A stretch of 64,000 nucleotides of DNA, taken from contig NZ_JAPFQN010000006.1 of NCBI RefSeq assembly GCF_026241165.1, positions 186,001 to 250,000 of the forward strand, written 5' to 3'. Of the stretch, positions 38,161-46,568 are shown piece after piece (positions within the stretch are counted from its first letter, which is position 1; the number at the start of each line of letters is the position of its first letter). Below the pieces are notes generated by a model. It was not told the DNA's origin. It made no database searches and saw only the letters and a program-made list of their open reading frames with translations. The translations under genes were made by a program, and so were the position numbers. The DNA comes from Mangrovivirga halotolerans (GTDB lineage: Bacteria > Bacteroidota > Bacteroidia > Cytophagales > Cyclobacteriaceae).

Positions 38161-39168
38161 TTATTCTCTGTAAATAACTGTTAGCACAGTTTGCCCAACG
38201 GCTTCCAGAGTTTGTTTTGAGATTACCTCCATATTATCTTCATGGGTATGGTGATATTTTCCAAAAGTATTTTCCGGATCAAAATCAATAATATCAATCA
38301 TAGGAATTCTTCTGTTTTCAATAATCGGAACATGATCATCTTCTATTGGAGCACCATCCTGATCAATAAAATATTGAGAATAACCTAATTCTTTCCCGGT
38401 ATTCCATACCTGTCGAAGTATTCTCGGTGCATACTCCTTACTATATAATTCATAGTGAAATCTTGCATTCTTTGCTCCTACCATATCCAGTAGAATACCA
38501 TAATAAGCTGAATAGTTTGGTTTATGAGGATTATTGGACCAATAACGTGAACCAAGGCACCAATTTTTAAAAAGTTTACCCGTTTCTAAAAGTTCTACAT
38601 TTTTTGAAGCTGCCCCATTGTCTTCTGCATCAAAAAATATTATGTCAACTCCAACATTTCCTAAACTATCAGCATTAATCTGCCTGGCTATTTCAAGAAG
38701 TATTCCAACTCCACTACCTCCATCGTTGGCACCATCTATTGCTTCTGATTGCCTGGCATTGTCCTTATCGGCAAAAATTCTGGTATCCCAATGAGCCGCA
38801 AGTAAAATTCTTTTCTGAGCTGTAGGATTAAACTCTCCTATAATATTAGTAAAGTTGAATCGCTCTCCGGAATTATTTTCTGCAAAAAAATCTTGTTGTG
38901 TTACTTTAGCACCAAATTCTTCAAGCTTGCTACTCAGATATTCTGCAGTTTGATCATGTGCTTCACTTCCGGGTACTCTGGGACCGAATGAAACTTGCTT
39001 TTCTATAAAATGATAAGCTGAATCTTCATTAAAGTCGGGAACATATATATTCCTTATCTCTTCGCGAACCTCTTTATTGCTTGTTTCGGTGTCACAACTA
39101 ACTATAAAAATAAAGATGCTTAATACCGACAGTGAAAGTACTTTATTAAAAAAAATCTTATTGTTCAT
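38161..39168 (-). CDS. M28-family lipoprotein, glutaminyl-peptide cyclotransferase-like
   Basis: 335 residues from ATG 39168. Signal peptide with lipobox (IFIVSC-D), then the M28 / glutaminyl-cyclase fold: AAHWDTRIFADKD, DGANDGGSGVG (Asp Zn ligand), FFDAEDNG (Glu), LLDMVGAKNARF and the His in DDHVPI. Single-zinc glutaminyl cyclases use Asp, Glu and His, which fits. They convert N-terminal Gln of exported proteins to pyroglutamate, frequent after signal cleavage in T9SS bacteria. An M28 aminopeptidase is the alternative. Its start overlaps the end of cysS by 11 bases. Confidence 0.8.
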   Translation of the reverse strand: MNNKIFFNKVLSLSVLSIFIFIVSCDTETSNKEVREEIRNIYVPDFNEDSAYHFIEKQVSFGPRVPGSEAHDQTAEYLSSKLEEFGAKVTQQDFFAENNSGERFNFTNIIGEFNPTAQKRILLAAHWDTRIFADKDNARQSEAIDGANDGGSGVGILLEIARQINADSLGNVGVDIIFFDAEDNGAASKNVELLETGKLFKNWCLGSRYWSNNPHKPNYSAYYGILLDMVGAKNARFHYELYSKEYAPRILRQVWNTGKELGYSQYFIDQDGAPIEDDHVPIIENRRIPMIDIIDFDPENTFGKYHHTHEDNMEVISKQTLEAVGQTVLTVIYRE

Positions 39169-40642
39169 CGTAGGCCCAATCAATTTTGTGTTTCATATCT
39201 TTTACTACGACACCAGCTGATTTTAACATTGCCCTGATTTCATCAACTTTATCGTATTCTTTTTCTTCTTTCGCTTTTTTATAAATTTCCAGAAGACCAT
39301 CAATTAACTCATCGGCATTATTTACTTTTTCTTCCTGAAACCCTAAAACATCAGTTACCATCTCACGATAAACCTTCAACATTTCATTAAAGAGGTCTTC
39401 TCCCAAAGAACCGGTGCTTAACTGGCCAGTATAAATTGAATTTATCTTCTTCAATAAGTTAAAAAGCTGACCGATCGCAAGGGCAGTATTGAAATCATCA
39501 TTCATAGCACGATAAATATTTTGAATGATCTTTTCAACTGTGTTCTTTACTTTATCATCCTCTTCCCCTGCCTCAAAGGTTAAATCGTTGGCAACTTTCA
39601 AACCATTGATCATTTTTTTATAACCCTTATGAGCAGCAAGTAATGCTTCATTACTAAAATCAAGAGTTGAAGCATAATGAGACTGCAACATAAAAAATCT
39701 TACAGTCATCGGGCTGTATCCGCGATCCAGTAATTTGTGATCACCAGAAAATAATTCTCTTGGCAAGAAACTATTACCTAAACTTTTACTCATTTTCTGA
39801 CCATTAACAGTCAGCATATTAGTATGAAGCCAGTATTTAGCAGGTGATTCTTCATTTGCACCAACGCATTGTGCGATTTCGCATTCGTGATGAGGGAATT
39901 TCAAGTCCATTCCACCACCATGTATATCAAATTTATTACCAAGATATTTAGTACTCATTACAGAGCACTCCATGTGCCACCCTGGAAATCCAAGGCCCCA
40001 GGGAGATTCCCATCGCATTATGTGTTCGGGCGATGCTTTTTTCCATAAGGCAAAATCGATCTTATTTCTTTTTTCATCCTGTCCATCTAAAGATCTGCCA
40101 CTATCCATGAGGTCTTCTATTTTTCTTTTAGACAGTATACCGTAGTGATGTTCCTTATTATATTTTTCTACATCAAAATAAACGGAACCATTCACTTCGT
40201 ATGCAAGACCTTTTTCCACTAATTTTCTGGTCATATCAATCTGTTCGACAATATGCCCTGTAGCTGTAGGTTCTATGCTAGGCGGGAGAATATTAAAACT
40301 TCTCAATACATCGTGGAAACCATTAGTATATCTTTGAACGATCTCCATAGGCTCAAGATTTTCAAGCTTTGCCTTTTTGGCAACCTTATCTTCTCCTTCG
40401 TCAGCATCATTCTCAAGATGGCCGACATCAGTAATATTTCGGACGTACCTTACTTTGTATCCAAGGTGGATCAAATAGCGATACATCACATCAAAGCTCA
40501 AAAAAGTTCTGACATTGCCTAAATGAACATCATTATAAACTGTAGGCCCACAAACATACATTCCGACATATGGTGCGTTGTAAGGTTCAAATACCTCTTT
40601 TTCGTGAGTTAGCGTATTATAAACTTTCAATTTGTCTTGCAT
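39158..40642 (-). CDS. cysS: Cysteinyl-tRNA synthetase
   Basis: Class I aaRS, 494 residues. CGPTVYNDVHLGNVRTF contains a Zn Cys and the HIGH-like HLGN. Other Zn ligands are in WHMECSVM and HHECEIAQ, and KMSKSLGN is the KMSKS motif. The DALR-type C-terminal helical domain is complete. The -7 promoter element lies only 4 bases before the ATG. Confidence 0.97.
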   Translation of the reverse strand: MQDKLKVYNTLTHEKEVFEPYNAPYVGMYVCGPTVYNDVHLGNVRTFLSFDVMYRYLIHLGYKVRYVRNITDVGHLENDADEGEDKVAKKAKLENLEPMEIVQRYTNGFHDVLRSFNILPPSIEPTATGHIVEQIDMTRKLVEKGLAYEVNGSVYFDVEKYNKEHHYGILSKRKIEDLMDSGRSLDGQDEKRNKIDFALWKKASPEHIMRWESPWGLGFPGWHMECSVMSTKYLGNKFDIHGGGMDLKFPHHECEIAQCVGANEESPAKYWLHTNMLTVNGQKMSKSLGNSFLPRELFSGDHKLLDRGYSPMTVRFFMLQSHYASTLDFSNEALLAAHKGYKKMINGLKVANDLTFEAGEEDDKVKNTVEKIIQNIYRAMNDDFNTALAIGQLFNLLKKINSIYTGQLSTGSLGEDLFNEMLKVYREMVTDVLGFQEEKVNNADELIDGLLEIYKKAKEEKEYDKVDEIRAMLKSAGVVVKDMKHKIDWAYDEQ

Positions 40643-40646
40643 GCCG

Positions 40647-40654
40647 CAAAGATA
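40647..40654 (-). promoter_or_regulatory. Candidate -7 promoter element abutting cysS
   Basis: On the minus strand TATCTTTG, then CGGC, then the ATG of cysS. The exact TAnnTTTG match ends 4 bases from the start codon, the same spacing as at tdk, so the mRNA should be leaderless or nearly so. Confidence 0.55.
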
Positions 40655-40732
40655 GTTAAAAAGGTTTTGTAATATATAAACTTTTTAAACCATAACGTAG
40701 ACATAAAAGATTGGTTTAATGGAATCAAAGTA

Positions 40733-40763
40733 TTGAGTTTGACAAAAATAATATCTATATTTG
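40733..40763 (+). promoter_or_regulatory. Candidate promoter of rimP-nusA-infB
   Basis: TTG (40733-40735), 20-base spacer, TATATTTG (40756-40763) followed by C: exact consensus. It leaves a leader of about 60 bases before rimP that contains a terminator-like hairpin. Confidence 0.65.
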
Positions 40764-40784
40764 CAGAGATTTTAGACCAATGTA

Positions 40785-40835
40785 ATGAGGGGACAATCAA
40801 GTCCCCTCTTTTATTATGGTTTTTTGAAAAGATGA
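40785..40835 (+). CDS. Possible 16-codon leader peptide upstream of rimP
   Basis: ATG at 40785 opens a 16-codon frame (M R G Q S S P L F Y Y G F L K R) whose TGA overlaps the rimP ATG as ATGA. It covers the hairpin at 40787-40808. An ATG-TAA pair at 40780-40785 precedes it. Too short to judge by coding statistics; it may be chance. Confidence 0.25.
   Translation: MRGQSSPLFYYGFLKR
40787..40808 (+). terminator. Attenuator-like hairpin in the rimP leader
   Basis: Perfect 8-bp stem GAGGGGAC with GTCCCCTC, 6-base loop AATCAA, followed by TTTTATTATGGTTTTTTG. It looks like an intrinsic terminator placed between promoter and first gene, so transcription of nusA and infB is probably attenuated. Confidence 0.65.
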
Positions 40836-41314
40836 TGAAAGATAAAATAACCACATTTGTTGAAAAGTATTTACCTGATGAAAGTCACTATATTGTAGAC
40901 ATTATTATTAAAGGTAATGAACAACAACAAAAAGTTATCGTATTGATAGACAGTGACGAAGGGTTAAACATTGATACTTGTGCCTCAGTCAGCCGTCAGC
41001 TTGGAGCAGATGAAGATTTCGATAATTTATTCGATGGCCCCTACAGGCTTGAAGTCTCATCTCCGGGTGTGGAATTTCCGATAAAGCTTGAAAGACAGTA
41101 TAAAAAAAACATCGGAAGATCAGTTAAAGTAACTTTGAATGAAGACGATAAAATTATTGAAGGTTCTTTAAGTAAGGTGGAAAATGATGGTATTATTATT
41201 TCACCTGAACCAAAAATAATTAAGGGAAGGAAAGTTAAACCTGATCTAAAAGAGGATACTAAGATCAATTTTTCAGATATTAAGGAAACTAAAATATTAA
41301 TAACATTTAAGTAG
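40832..41314 (+). CDS. rimP: Ribosome maturation factor RimP
   Basis: About 160 residues. Start set at ATG 40832 (a second ATG at 40835 also fits); the frame is open upstream, but that region holds the promoter and hairpin. Motifs: VLIDSDEGLNIDTCASVSRQL, YRLEVSSPGVEFPIKLERQYKKNIGR in short pieces (EVSSPGVE, RQYKKNIGR) and the C-terminal Sm-like barrel. Needed for 30S maturation. Leads rimP-nusA-infB; nusA follows after 8 bases. Confidence 0.93.
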   Translation: MMKDKITTFVEKYLPDESHYIVDIIIKGNEQQQKVIVLIDSDEGLNIDTCASVSRQLGADEDFDNLFDGPYRLEVSSPGVEFPIKLERQYKKNIGRSVKVTLNEDDKIIEGSLSKVENDGIIISPEPKIIKGRKVKPDLKEDTKINFSDIKETKILITFK

Positions 41315-41322
41315 TAACGATA

Positions 41323-42564
41323 ATGAACTCATCAGTTTTAATTGAATCGTTTGCCGAATTTGCGAAGCAGAAGAACATAGACAGACCTACTATGATCAGA
41401 ATTCTGGAGGATGTTTTCAGAACAATGATCAGAAAGAAGTATGGTCTTGATGAAAACTTTGATATTATCATTAACGTGGATAAGGGTGACCTTGAAATTT
41501 GGCGTACGCGAATTATCGTTGACGATGATTCTGAGGATATCTGGGATCCGGATAAAATTCCTTTATCAGAGGCAAGAAAGATCGAGGCTGACTTTGAAAT
41601 AGGAGAAGAAACAGCTGAAGAAATAAAACTTGAGGATTTTGGTCGCAGAGCGGTCATGACAGCTCGTCAGACTCTTATACAAAAAGTAAAAGATCTGGAG
41701 AAAGACCTTATCTTTAATAAATATAAAGAACTTTTAAATGAAATGATCACTGGTGAAGTTTACCAGATTCTTAACAGGGAAGTTCTTTTAATAGATGGAG
41801 AAGGAAATGAGCTGTCTATTCCAAAAAACGAGCAGATTCCGAAAGATAGATTCCGAAAAGGAGAAACTGTCAGAGCGGTTGTAGACCGTGTTGAAATGAT
41901 CAATAGTAATCCTAAGATCATTTTAAGCAGAACATCACCGGTATTTTTGGAAAGATTGTTTGAAAATGAGGTTCCGGAAGTATATGATGGACTGATAACA
42001 ATCAAAAATGTAGTTCGTGAACCAGGTGAAAGAGCGAAAGTAGCTGTTGAATCTTATGATGACAGAATTGATCCGGTAGGTGCCTGTGTCGGTATGAAAG
42101 GGTCAAGAATTCATAGTATCGTTCGAGAATTACAGAATGAAAATATAGATGTGATTAATTTCACTGACAATAAGGAACTTTATATAGCCAGAGCATTGAG
42201 TCCTGCTAAGATCTCTTCCATGGAGATCGATGAGGAAAACTCTCGAGTATCTGTTTATTTAAAGCCTGACCAGGTTTCATTAGCAATTGGTAAAGGCGGT
42301 CAAAATATTAAATTGGCATCCAAACTAGTTGGTCTTGAGATCGATGTATTCCGTGAAATGGTTGGTGAAGATGAAGAAGATGTGAAGCTTGAAGAATTTT
42401 CTGATGAAATAGAAGGGTGGATCATTGACATTTTGAGAAAAGTTGGCTTAGATACAGCTAAGAGTGTATTAGCAGTACCAAAAAGTGAACTTTTAAGTAG
42501 AACAGACCTCGAAGAAGAAACTGTTGATAATATTTACAGTATTCTAAAACAAGAATTCGAATAA
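41323..42564 (+). CDS. nusA: Transcription termination/antitermination factor NusA
   Basis: 413 residues: N-terminal RNA polymerase-binding domain, S1 domain (GEVYQILNREVLLIDGEG), KH1 with VGACVGMKGSRIHSI and KH2 with LAIGKGGQNIKLAS, plus a short C-terminal helical end. The acidic repeat domains of E. coli NusA are absent, as is normal here. In E. coli NusA represses its own operon through termination in the leader, a useful comparison with the rimP leader hairpin. Confidence 0.96.
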   Translation: MNSSVLIESFAEFAKQKNIDRPTMIRILEDVFRTMIRKKYGLDENFDIIINVDKGDLEIWRTRIIVDDDSEDIWDPDKIPLSEARKIEADFEIGEETAEEIKLEDFGRRAVMTARQTLIQKVKDLEKDLIFNKYKELLNEMITGEVYQILNREVLLIDGEGNELSIPKNEQIPKDRFRKGETVRAVVDRVEMINSNPKIILSRTSPVFLERLFENEVPEVYDGLITIKNVVREPGERAKVAVESYDDRIDPVGACVGMKGSRIHSIVRELQNENIDVINFTDNKELYIARALSPAKISSMEIDEENSRVSVYLKPDQVSLAIGKGGQNIKLASKLVGLEIDVFREMVGEDEEDVKLEEFSDEIEGWIIDILRKVGLDTAKSVLAVPKSELLSRTDLEEETVDNIYSILKQEFE

Positions 42565-42566
42565 AT

Positions 42567-42600
42567 AAAAATGGCTTATCGCCGATCTTTCGCTATTTTT
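42567..42600 (+). terminator. Weak hairpin between nusA and infB
   Basis: AAAAATGGC can pair with GCTATTTTT (one G-T wobble) around a 16-base loop, ending in a T run, 2 bases after the nusA stop. It could reduce read-through into infB. The stem is mostly A-T, so confidence is low. Confidence 0.3.
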
Positions 42601-42661
42601 GTATTTTAGTTTATTAGGGGTCATAAAAACAACGACTTAGAGAAAAGGGAAAAATTAATAT

Positions 42662-45649
42662 ATGGCAGAAGAAAAAACCATGCGTTTAAACCAGGTAGCC
42701 AGAAAGCTCAATGTAGGAATATCTACAGTTGTGGAGTTTTTGGGTACTAAGGGATATGAAGTCGAAAGTAAACCTACCAGCAAGATTACTCAGGAACAGT
42801 TTAATTTGCTGGCAAAGGAATTTGAGGCTTCAGCACAAGAAAAAGAAGAAGCGTCAGGTTTGAAAATTGGCGCAAAAAGAAAAGACGAAGCCAAGAACGA
42901 AACGATTACTTACAAAGACGAGACTACCACGCCGGAAACTTCTGATGATGAAGAAGAAGAAATCTTCATCAAAAATGTTCCCTTGGAGAAGAAATCGGCC
43001 CCTCAAGCTAGTGATGATGAAGAATCTGCAGATGAAAAGAAAAAAGAAGACAAGCCTGAGAAAGAAGAGTCTTCTGAAAAGGTTTCATCTGAATCTCATA
43101 AACTAAAAGGCATAAAGGTTGTAGATAAGATTGATCTTGAATCCGTAAACAAACCAAAAGCCTCGAAAAAAGAAGAGGAAAAAGAACAGCCTAAGAAGGA
43201 AGAACCTAAAGCTGAAGCTAAAAAAGAGGAGCCTAAAGCTAAGAAAGAAGAAAAAGCTCCTGAAAAAGAAAAGCCTAAAGCTGAAGAGAAAAAAGAAGAA
43301 AAGAAAGTAGAGGCTAAAAAAGAGGAGCCTCAAGCTAAGAAAGAAGAGAAAGCTCCTCAGGATAAAAAAGAATCAAGAGACAAAAGGAAAGACAAGCCGA
43401 GAAAGCCAAAGGCTGAAGATAAAAGGCCTGATGATTCAAAAGGCAAAAAGGAAGCTGACAAAGATAAAAAAGAAGATAAGGAGAGTAAGATTCATGGTAA
43501 AGCTGATCAGCTTAAGGGTCTTACAGTTGTTGGTAAAATTGATCTTCCTGAGAAAAAGAAAAAATCTAAAGGTAAACCTGTTGCTTCTTCTGACGACAAG
43601 AAAGAAAGAAGAAAGAAAAAACGTAAACGTATTTCTAAAGATGCTCCTCAGGGACAAGGAGGAAATCAGGAAAGAAGAGGCAGATACCAAAATAAACGCG
43701 GAGACAAAGGCCGTAAAAAACCTGTCAAAAAAGAGGAGCCTACTGAAGCAGAAATTCAGGAGCAAATCAAACAAACCCTTGCTAAGCTTAGCGGTGGTAA
43801 GGCAGGCGATAAAGGTAAAGGTTCAAAATACAGAAGAGAAAAAAGGTCTGCTAAAGCTGAAGCTGCTGAAAGACAGCAACAGCAAGAGCAGGATGAAGCA
43901 AAAGTATTGCAGGTTACCGAATTTATTTCGGCTAACGACCTTGCTTCACTAATGGAAGTTAGTGTAAATGATATTATCAGTGCATGTATGTCTCTTGGTA
44001 TGTTCGTTTCGATCAACCAGCGACTGGATGCTGAAACAATTACTATTATTGCAGACGAATTCGGATACGAAGTTAAATTCTCTTCTGATGAGGAAGAAAC
44101 TGATGTAGTTGAAGAAGAAGATAGCGAAGAAGATCTTGAATCAAGAGCTCCGATTGTTACAATAATGGGTCACGTAGACCACGGTAAAACATCACTACTT
44201 GACTTCATCAGAAGTTCGAAAGTTACTGAAAGCGAAGCTGGTGGTATTACTCAGCACATCGGTGCTTATGATGTAATGACAGAAAGTGGTAAGCGGGTTG
44301 CTTTCCTTGATACACCAGGTCACGAAGCCTTTACTGCAATGCGTGCCAGAGGTGCAAAAATCACGGATGTTGCGATAATCGTGGTTGCTGCTGATGATAA
44401 TGTGATGCCACAGACTAAAGAGGCATTGAATCACGCTCAGGTTGCAGGGGTACCAATCGTAATAGCAATAAATAAAATTGATAAACCAAACGCCAATCCA
44501 GATAAAATTCGTGAAGAGTTAGCCAATAACAATATATTGGTTGAAGATTGGGGTGGTAAATACCAGTGTCAGGAAATATCTGCCAAAACTGGTCAGGGTA
44601 TCGAAGACTTGTTAGAAAAAGTACTCCTTGAAGCAGAACTTCTGGAGCTTGAAGCTAACCCTGACAAACCGGCTGTTGGTACAGTTGTAGAGGCATCTCT
44701 GGATAAAGGTCGTGGTTATGTAACCACTGTAATGGTTCAGGCAGGTACTCTTAAAATTGGAGATGTATTGCTTGCCGGAAGTCATTTCGGTAAAGTTAAA
44801 GCCATGTTTGATCACAGAGGTAAAAAACTCGATGAAGCTGGCCCATCAACTCCGGTACTTGTACTTGGTCTGGATGGAGCACCTCAGGCCGGAGACAGGT
44901 TTAATGTGATGGAAACTGACAGGGAAGCAAGAGAAATTGCTAACAAGAGATCTCAGATTCTCCGTGAGCAAACTCTTAGAACCCGTAAGCATATTACTCT
45001 TGATGAAATTGGCCGTAGATTAGCTATCGGATCGTTTAAAGAACTTAACATCATTGTAAAAGGTGACGTGGACGGTTCTGTAGAGGCTCTTTCAGACAGT
45101 TTATTGAAATTATCTACTGAAGAGATCGCTGTAAACATTATCCATAAAGGCGTAGGCCAGATCTCTGAATCAGATGTTCTGTTGGCTTCTGCTTCTGATG
45201 CAATTGTAATTGGTTTCCAGGTTAGACCATCTGGCGGAGCAAGAAGAATTGCAGAGACAGAAGAGATTGAGATCAGATTATATTCTATTATCTACGACGC
45301 AATCAATGACGTTAAAGATGCGATGGAAGGAATGCTTGCTCCTACAGTTGAAGAGGTAATTACCGGAACTGTAGAAGTCAGAGAGATCTTCAAAATATCT
45401 AAAGTTGGTACAGTCGCAGGTTGTATGGTTACTGAAGGCTATGTGAAGCGAAATAACCAGATCAGACTAATCCGTGATGGTATTGTTGTCTATACAGGTG
45501 ACATCGACCAGCTTAAGCGATTTAAAGATGATGTTGGAGAAGTTAAGAAAGGTTACGAATGCGGTATGAGCATTAAAAATTACAACGACATAAAGGTCGG
45601 TGATGTAATTGAAGGCTTTGAAGAAAAAGAGATCGCGCGTAAACTTTAA
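42662..45649 (+). CDS. infB: Translation initiation factor IF-2
   Basis: 995 residues. Short N-terminal IF2_N helix domain (residues 1-55), then a ~360-residue Lys/Glu/Pro-rich unstructured extension, a second IF2_N piece ([26 protein letters not shown]), and the G domain with G1 GHVDHGKT at 503-510, DTPGHEAF, and [10 protein letters not shown]-Tu-like and C-terminal fMet-tRNA-binding domains complete it. The extension holds two copies of LKG(I/L)xVVxKIDL and a 45-base near-repeat. Strong terminator follows. Confidence 0.96.
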   Translation: MAEEKTMRLNQVARKLNVGISTVVEFLGTKGYEVESKPTSKITQEQFNLLAKEFEASAQEKEEASGLKIGAKRKDEAKNETITYKDETTTPETSDDEEEEIFIKNVPLEKKSAPQASDDEESADEKKKEDKPEKEESSEKVSSESHKLKGIKVVDKIDLESVNKPKASKKEEEKEQPKKEEPKAEAKKEEPKAKKEEKAPEKEKPKAEEKKEEKKVEAKKEEPQAKKEEKAPQDKKESRDKRKDKPRKPKAEDKRPDDSKGKKEADKDKKEDKESKIHGKADQLKGLTVVGKIDLPEKKKKSKGKPVASSDDKKERRKKKRKRISKDAPQGQGGNQERRGRYQNKRGDKGRKKPVKKEEPTEAEIQEQIKQTLAKLSGGKAGDKGKGSKYRREKRSAKAEAAERQQQQEQDEAKVLQVTEFISANDLASLMEVSVNDIISACMSLGMFVSINQRLDAETITIIADEFGYEVKFSSDEEETDVVEEEDSEEDLESRAPIVTIMGHVDHGKTSLLDFIRSSKVTESEAGGITQHIGAYDVMTESGKRVAFLDTPGHEAFTAMRARGAKITDVAIIVVAADDNVMPQTKEALNHAQVAGVPIVIAINKIDKPNANPDKIREELANNNILVEDWGGKYQCQEISAKTGQGIEDLLEKVLLEAELLELEANPDKPAVGTVVEASLDKGRGYVTTVMVQAGTLKIGDVLLAGSHFGKVKAMFDHRGKKLDEAGPSTPVLVLGLDGAPQAGDRFNVMETDREAREIANKRSQILREQTLRTRKHITLDEIGRRLAIGSFKELNIIVKGDVDGSVEALSDSLLKLSTEEIAVNIIHKGVGQISESDVLLASASDAIVIGFQVRPSGGARRIAETEEIEIRLYSIIYDAINDVKDAMEGMLAPTVEEVITGTVEVREIFKISKVGTVAGCMVTEGYVKRNNQIRLIRDGIVVYTGDIDQLKRFKDDVGEVKKGYECGMSIKNYNDIKVGDVIEGFEEKEIARKL
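43217..43357 (+). repeat. Internal near-identical 45-base repeats in infB
   Basis: Copies at 43217-43261 and 43313-43357 differ at only 2 of 45 bases and lie 96 bases (32 codons) apart in frame. Each encodes a [13 protein letters not shown] unit of the flexible extension. Units like this change copy number by slippage or unequal crossing-over. Confidence 0.75.
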
Positions 45650-45668
45650 TATAAATATTCTGAAATTG

Positions 45669-45707
45669 AAAAAGGTTGTATCTTTAAATAATGGATACAA
45701 CCTTTTT
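45669..45707 (+). terminator. Terminator of the rimP-nusA-infB operon
   Basis: Perfect 14-bp stem, AAAAAGGTTGTATC with GATACAACCTTTTT, 11-base loop, then further Ts; 20 bases after the infB stop. The ATG of the next small ORF forms the end of the loop. Confidence 0.85.
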
Positions 45708-45879
45708 TTTATTGATACTAAAATTTTTAATCTACTTTTTGGCCTTCTGTGTTGTACTAGGACTTATAGAACCCTGGCGAGCCTTGTGGTGGGCAGAGAG
45801 GCAAAACAGGTTACTTGTCTTAAAATATTACGGTATCCCTTTAGCTATTCTTATTATTGTTTTACTGATGGTAAATTAA
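45691..45879 (+). CDS. Small two-helix membrane protein, unknown function
   Basis: 62 residues: helix 1 (about 5-24), a polar turn with PWRALWWAERQNRLLVLKYYG, helix 2 (about 48-61). The W-rich turn followed by VLKYYG resembles small Bacteroidota membrane proteins found near this locus, from memory. The ATG lies in the loop of the infB terminator; a TTG at 45712, after the hairpin, would give a 55-residue form with the same helices. The end overlaps the convergent MscS-like gene by 26 bases. Probably real, but the start and expression are uncertain. Confidence 0.55.
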   Translation: MDTTFFLLILKFLIYFLAFCVVLGLIEPWRALWWAERQNRLLVLKYYGIPLAILIIVLLMVN

Positions 45880-46567
45880 ACTTATCCTCTAAAGCTGCCT
45901 CAAGGATCTTAGCTGCTCTGTCATTGATTGTATGAACCACTAATTCCAGCTCGTATATCCCCTCCTTTTCATCGACTATAGTAATTGTCGGATTATGCTT
46001 AGTTAAAATGTAGGGGAGTGATAGCGTATAATCTTTAATCTCACTGATTCTATTTTGCAGCTTTTGAAAAGAATCTGCTTCAACATACAGCTTAACAAGG
46101 TTCCGGTTTTTATATTCAGCACTTTGTTTTTTATAAATATAGTTACTTAATATCTGATCATAGGAAATCTTGACCCGATCTCCCTGGTTCGTCTCTAAAA
46201 TAACAAACAAGAGGTACATACCTACCAGCTTACCATCAAGATCAATAGTTTTGATACCCTCGCCTAACTTAAAATTAAAGTGATATCTGAAAAGCACACC
46301 CATAAGCGCAGTCCTGTGAACATACCAAAGGATTAACAAGACTAATAGGATAATTGGTACGCTAAAGGCCCACGGGATTTCTCGAAACTGAATAGTGAAC
46401 TTCCATATTAAATAAAAGAAAAATCCTGTATAAAAGATCAGTTCTAGATAAGCGAGATTCAAGCTGAAGTAGATCTTTTTGTCAGTTTGGCCATAGATCA
46501 ATCTCACAATCTTAGCGATCAGGCGAAAAACACCCCATGCTATTACGAATATTAAAATATAATTCAT
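45854..46567 (-). CDS. MscS-like small membrane protein
   Basis: 237 residues. Three hydrophobic segments (about 1-22, 38-58, 68-90) lead into a beta region (FNFKLGEGIKTIDLDGKLVG, then GDRVKISYDQIL) whose layout recalls the MscS pore helix and beta domain, where a G-D-x-I element is followed by G-x-V-x and a phi-PN motif. The canonical PN is replaced (ISYDQIL), and the C-terminal alpha/beta domain (about 155-237) is complete. A degenerate MscS relative is the best call, but the match is by eye. It begins 1 base after the giant transporter-ATPase gene and must be co-expressed with it. Confidence 0.5.
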   Translation of the reverse strand: MNYILIFVIAWGVFRLIAKIVRLIYGQTDKKIYFSLNLAYLELIFYTGFFFYLIWKFTIQFREIPWAFSVPIILLVLLILWYVHRTALMGVLFRYHFNFKLGEGIKTIDLDGKLVGMYLLFVILETNQGDRVKISYDQILSNYIYKKQSAEYKNRNLVKLYVEADSFQKLQNRISEIKDYTLSLPYILTKHNPTITIVDEKEGIYELELVVHTINDRAAKILEAALEDKFNLPSVKQ

Positions 46568-46568
46568 C

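Noticed and set aside
40738-40741. TTTG as the -33 box of the rimP promoter
   Set aside because: It leaves only 14 bases to the -7 box; the TTG at 40733 with 20 bases fits the known spacing better.
43103-43774. Long antisense open frames under infB
   Set aside because: They are the complement of the Lys/Glu-rich coding repeat and give only Phe/Leu/Ser-rich strings with no family motif.
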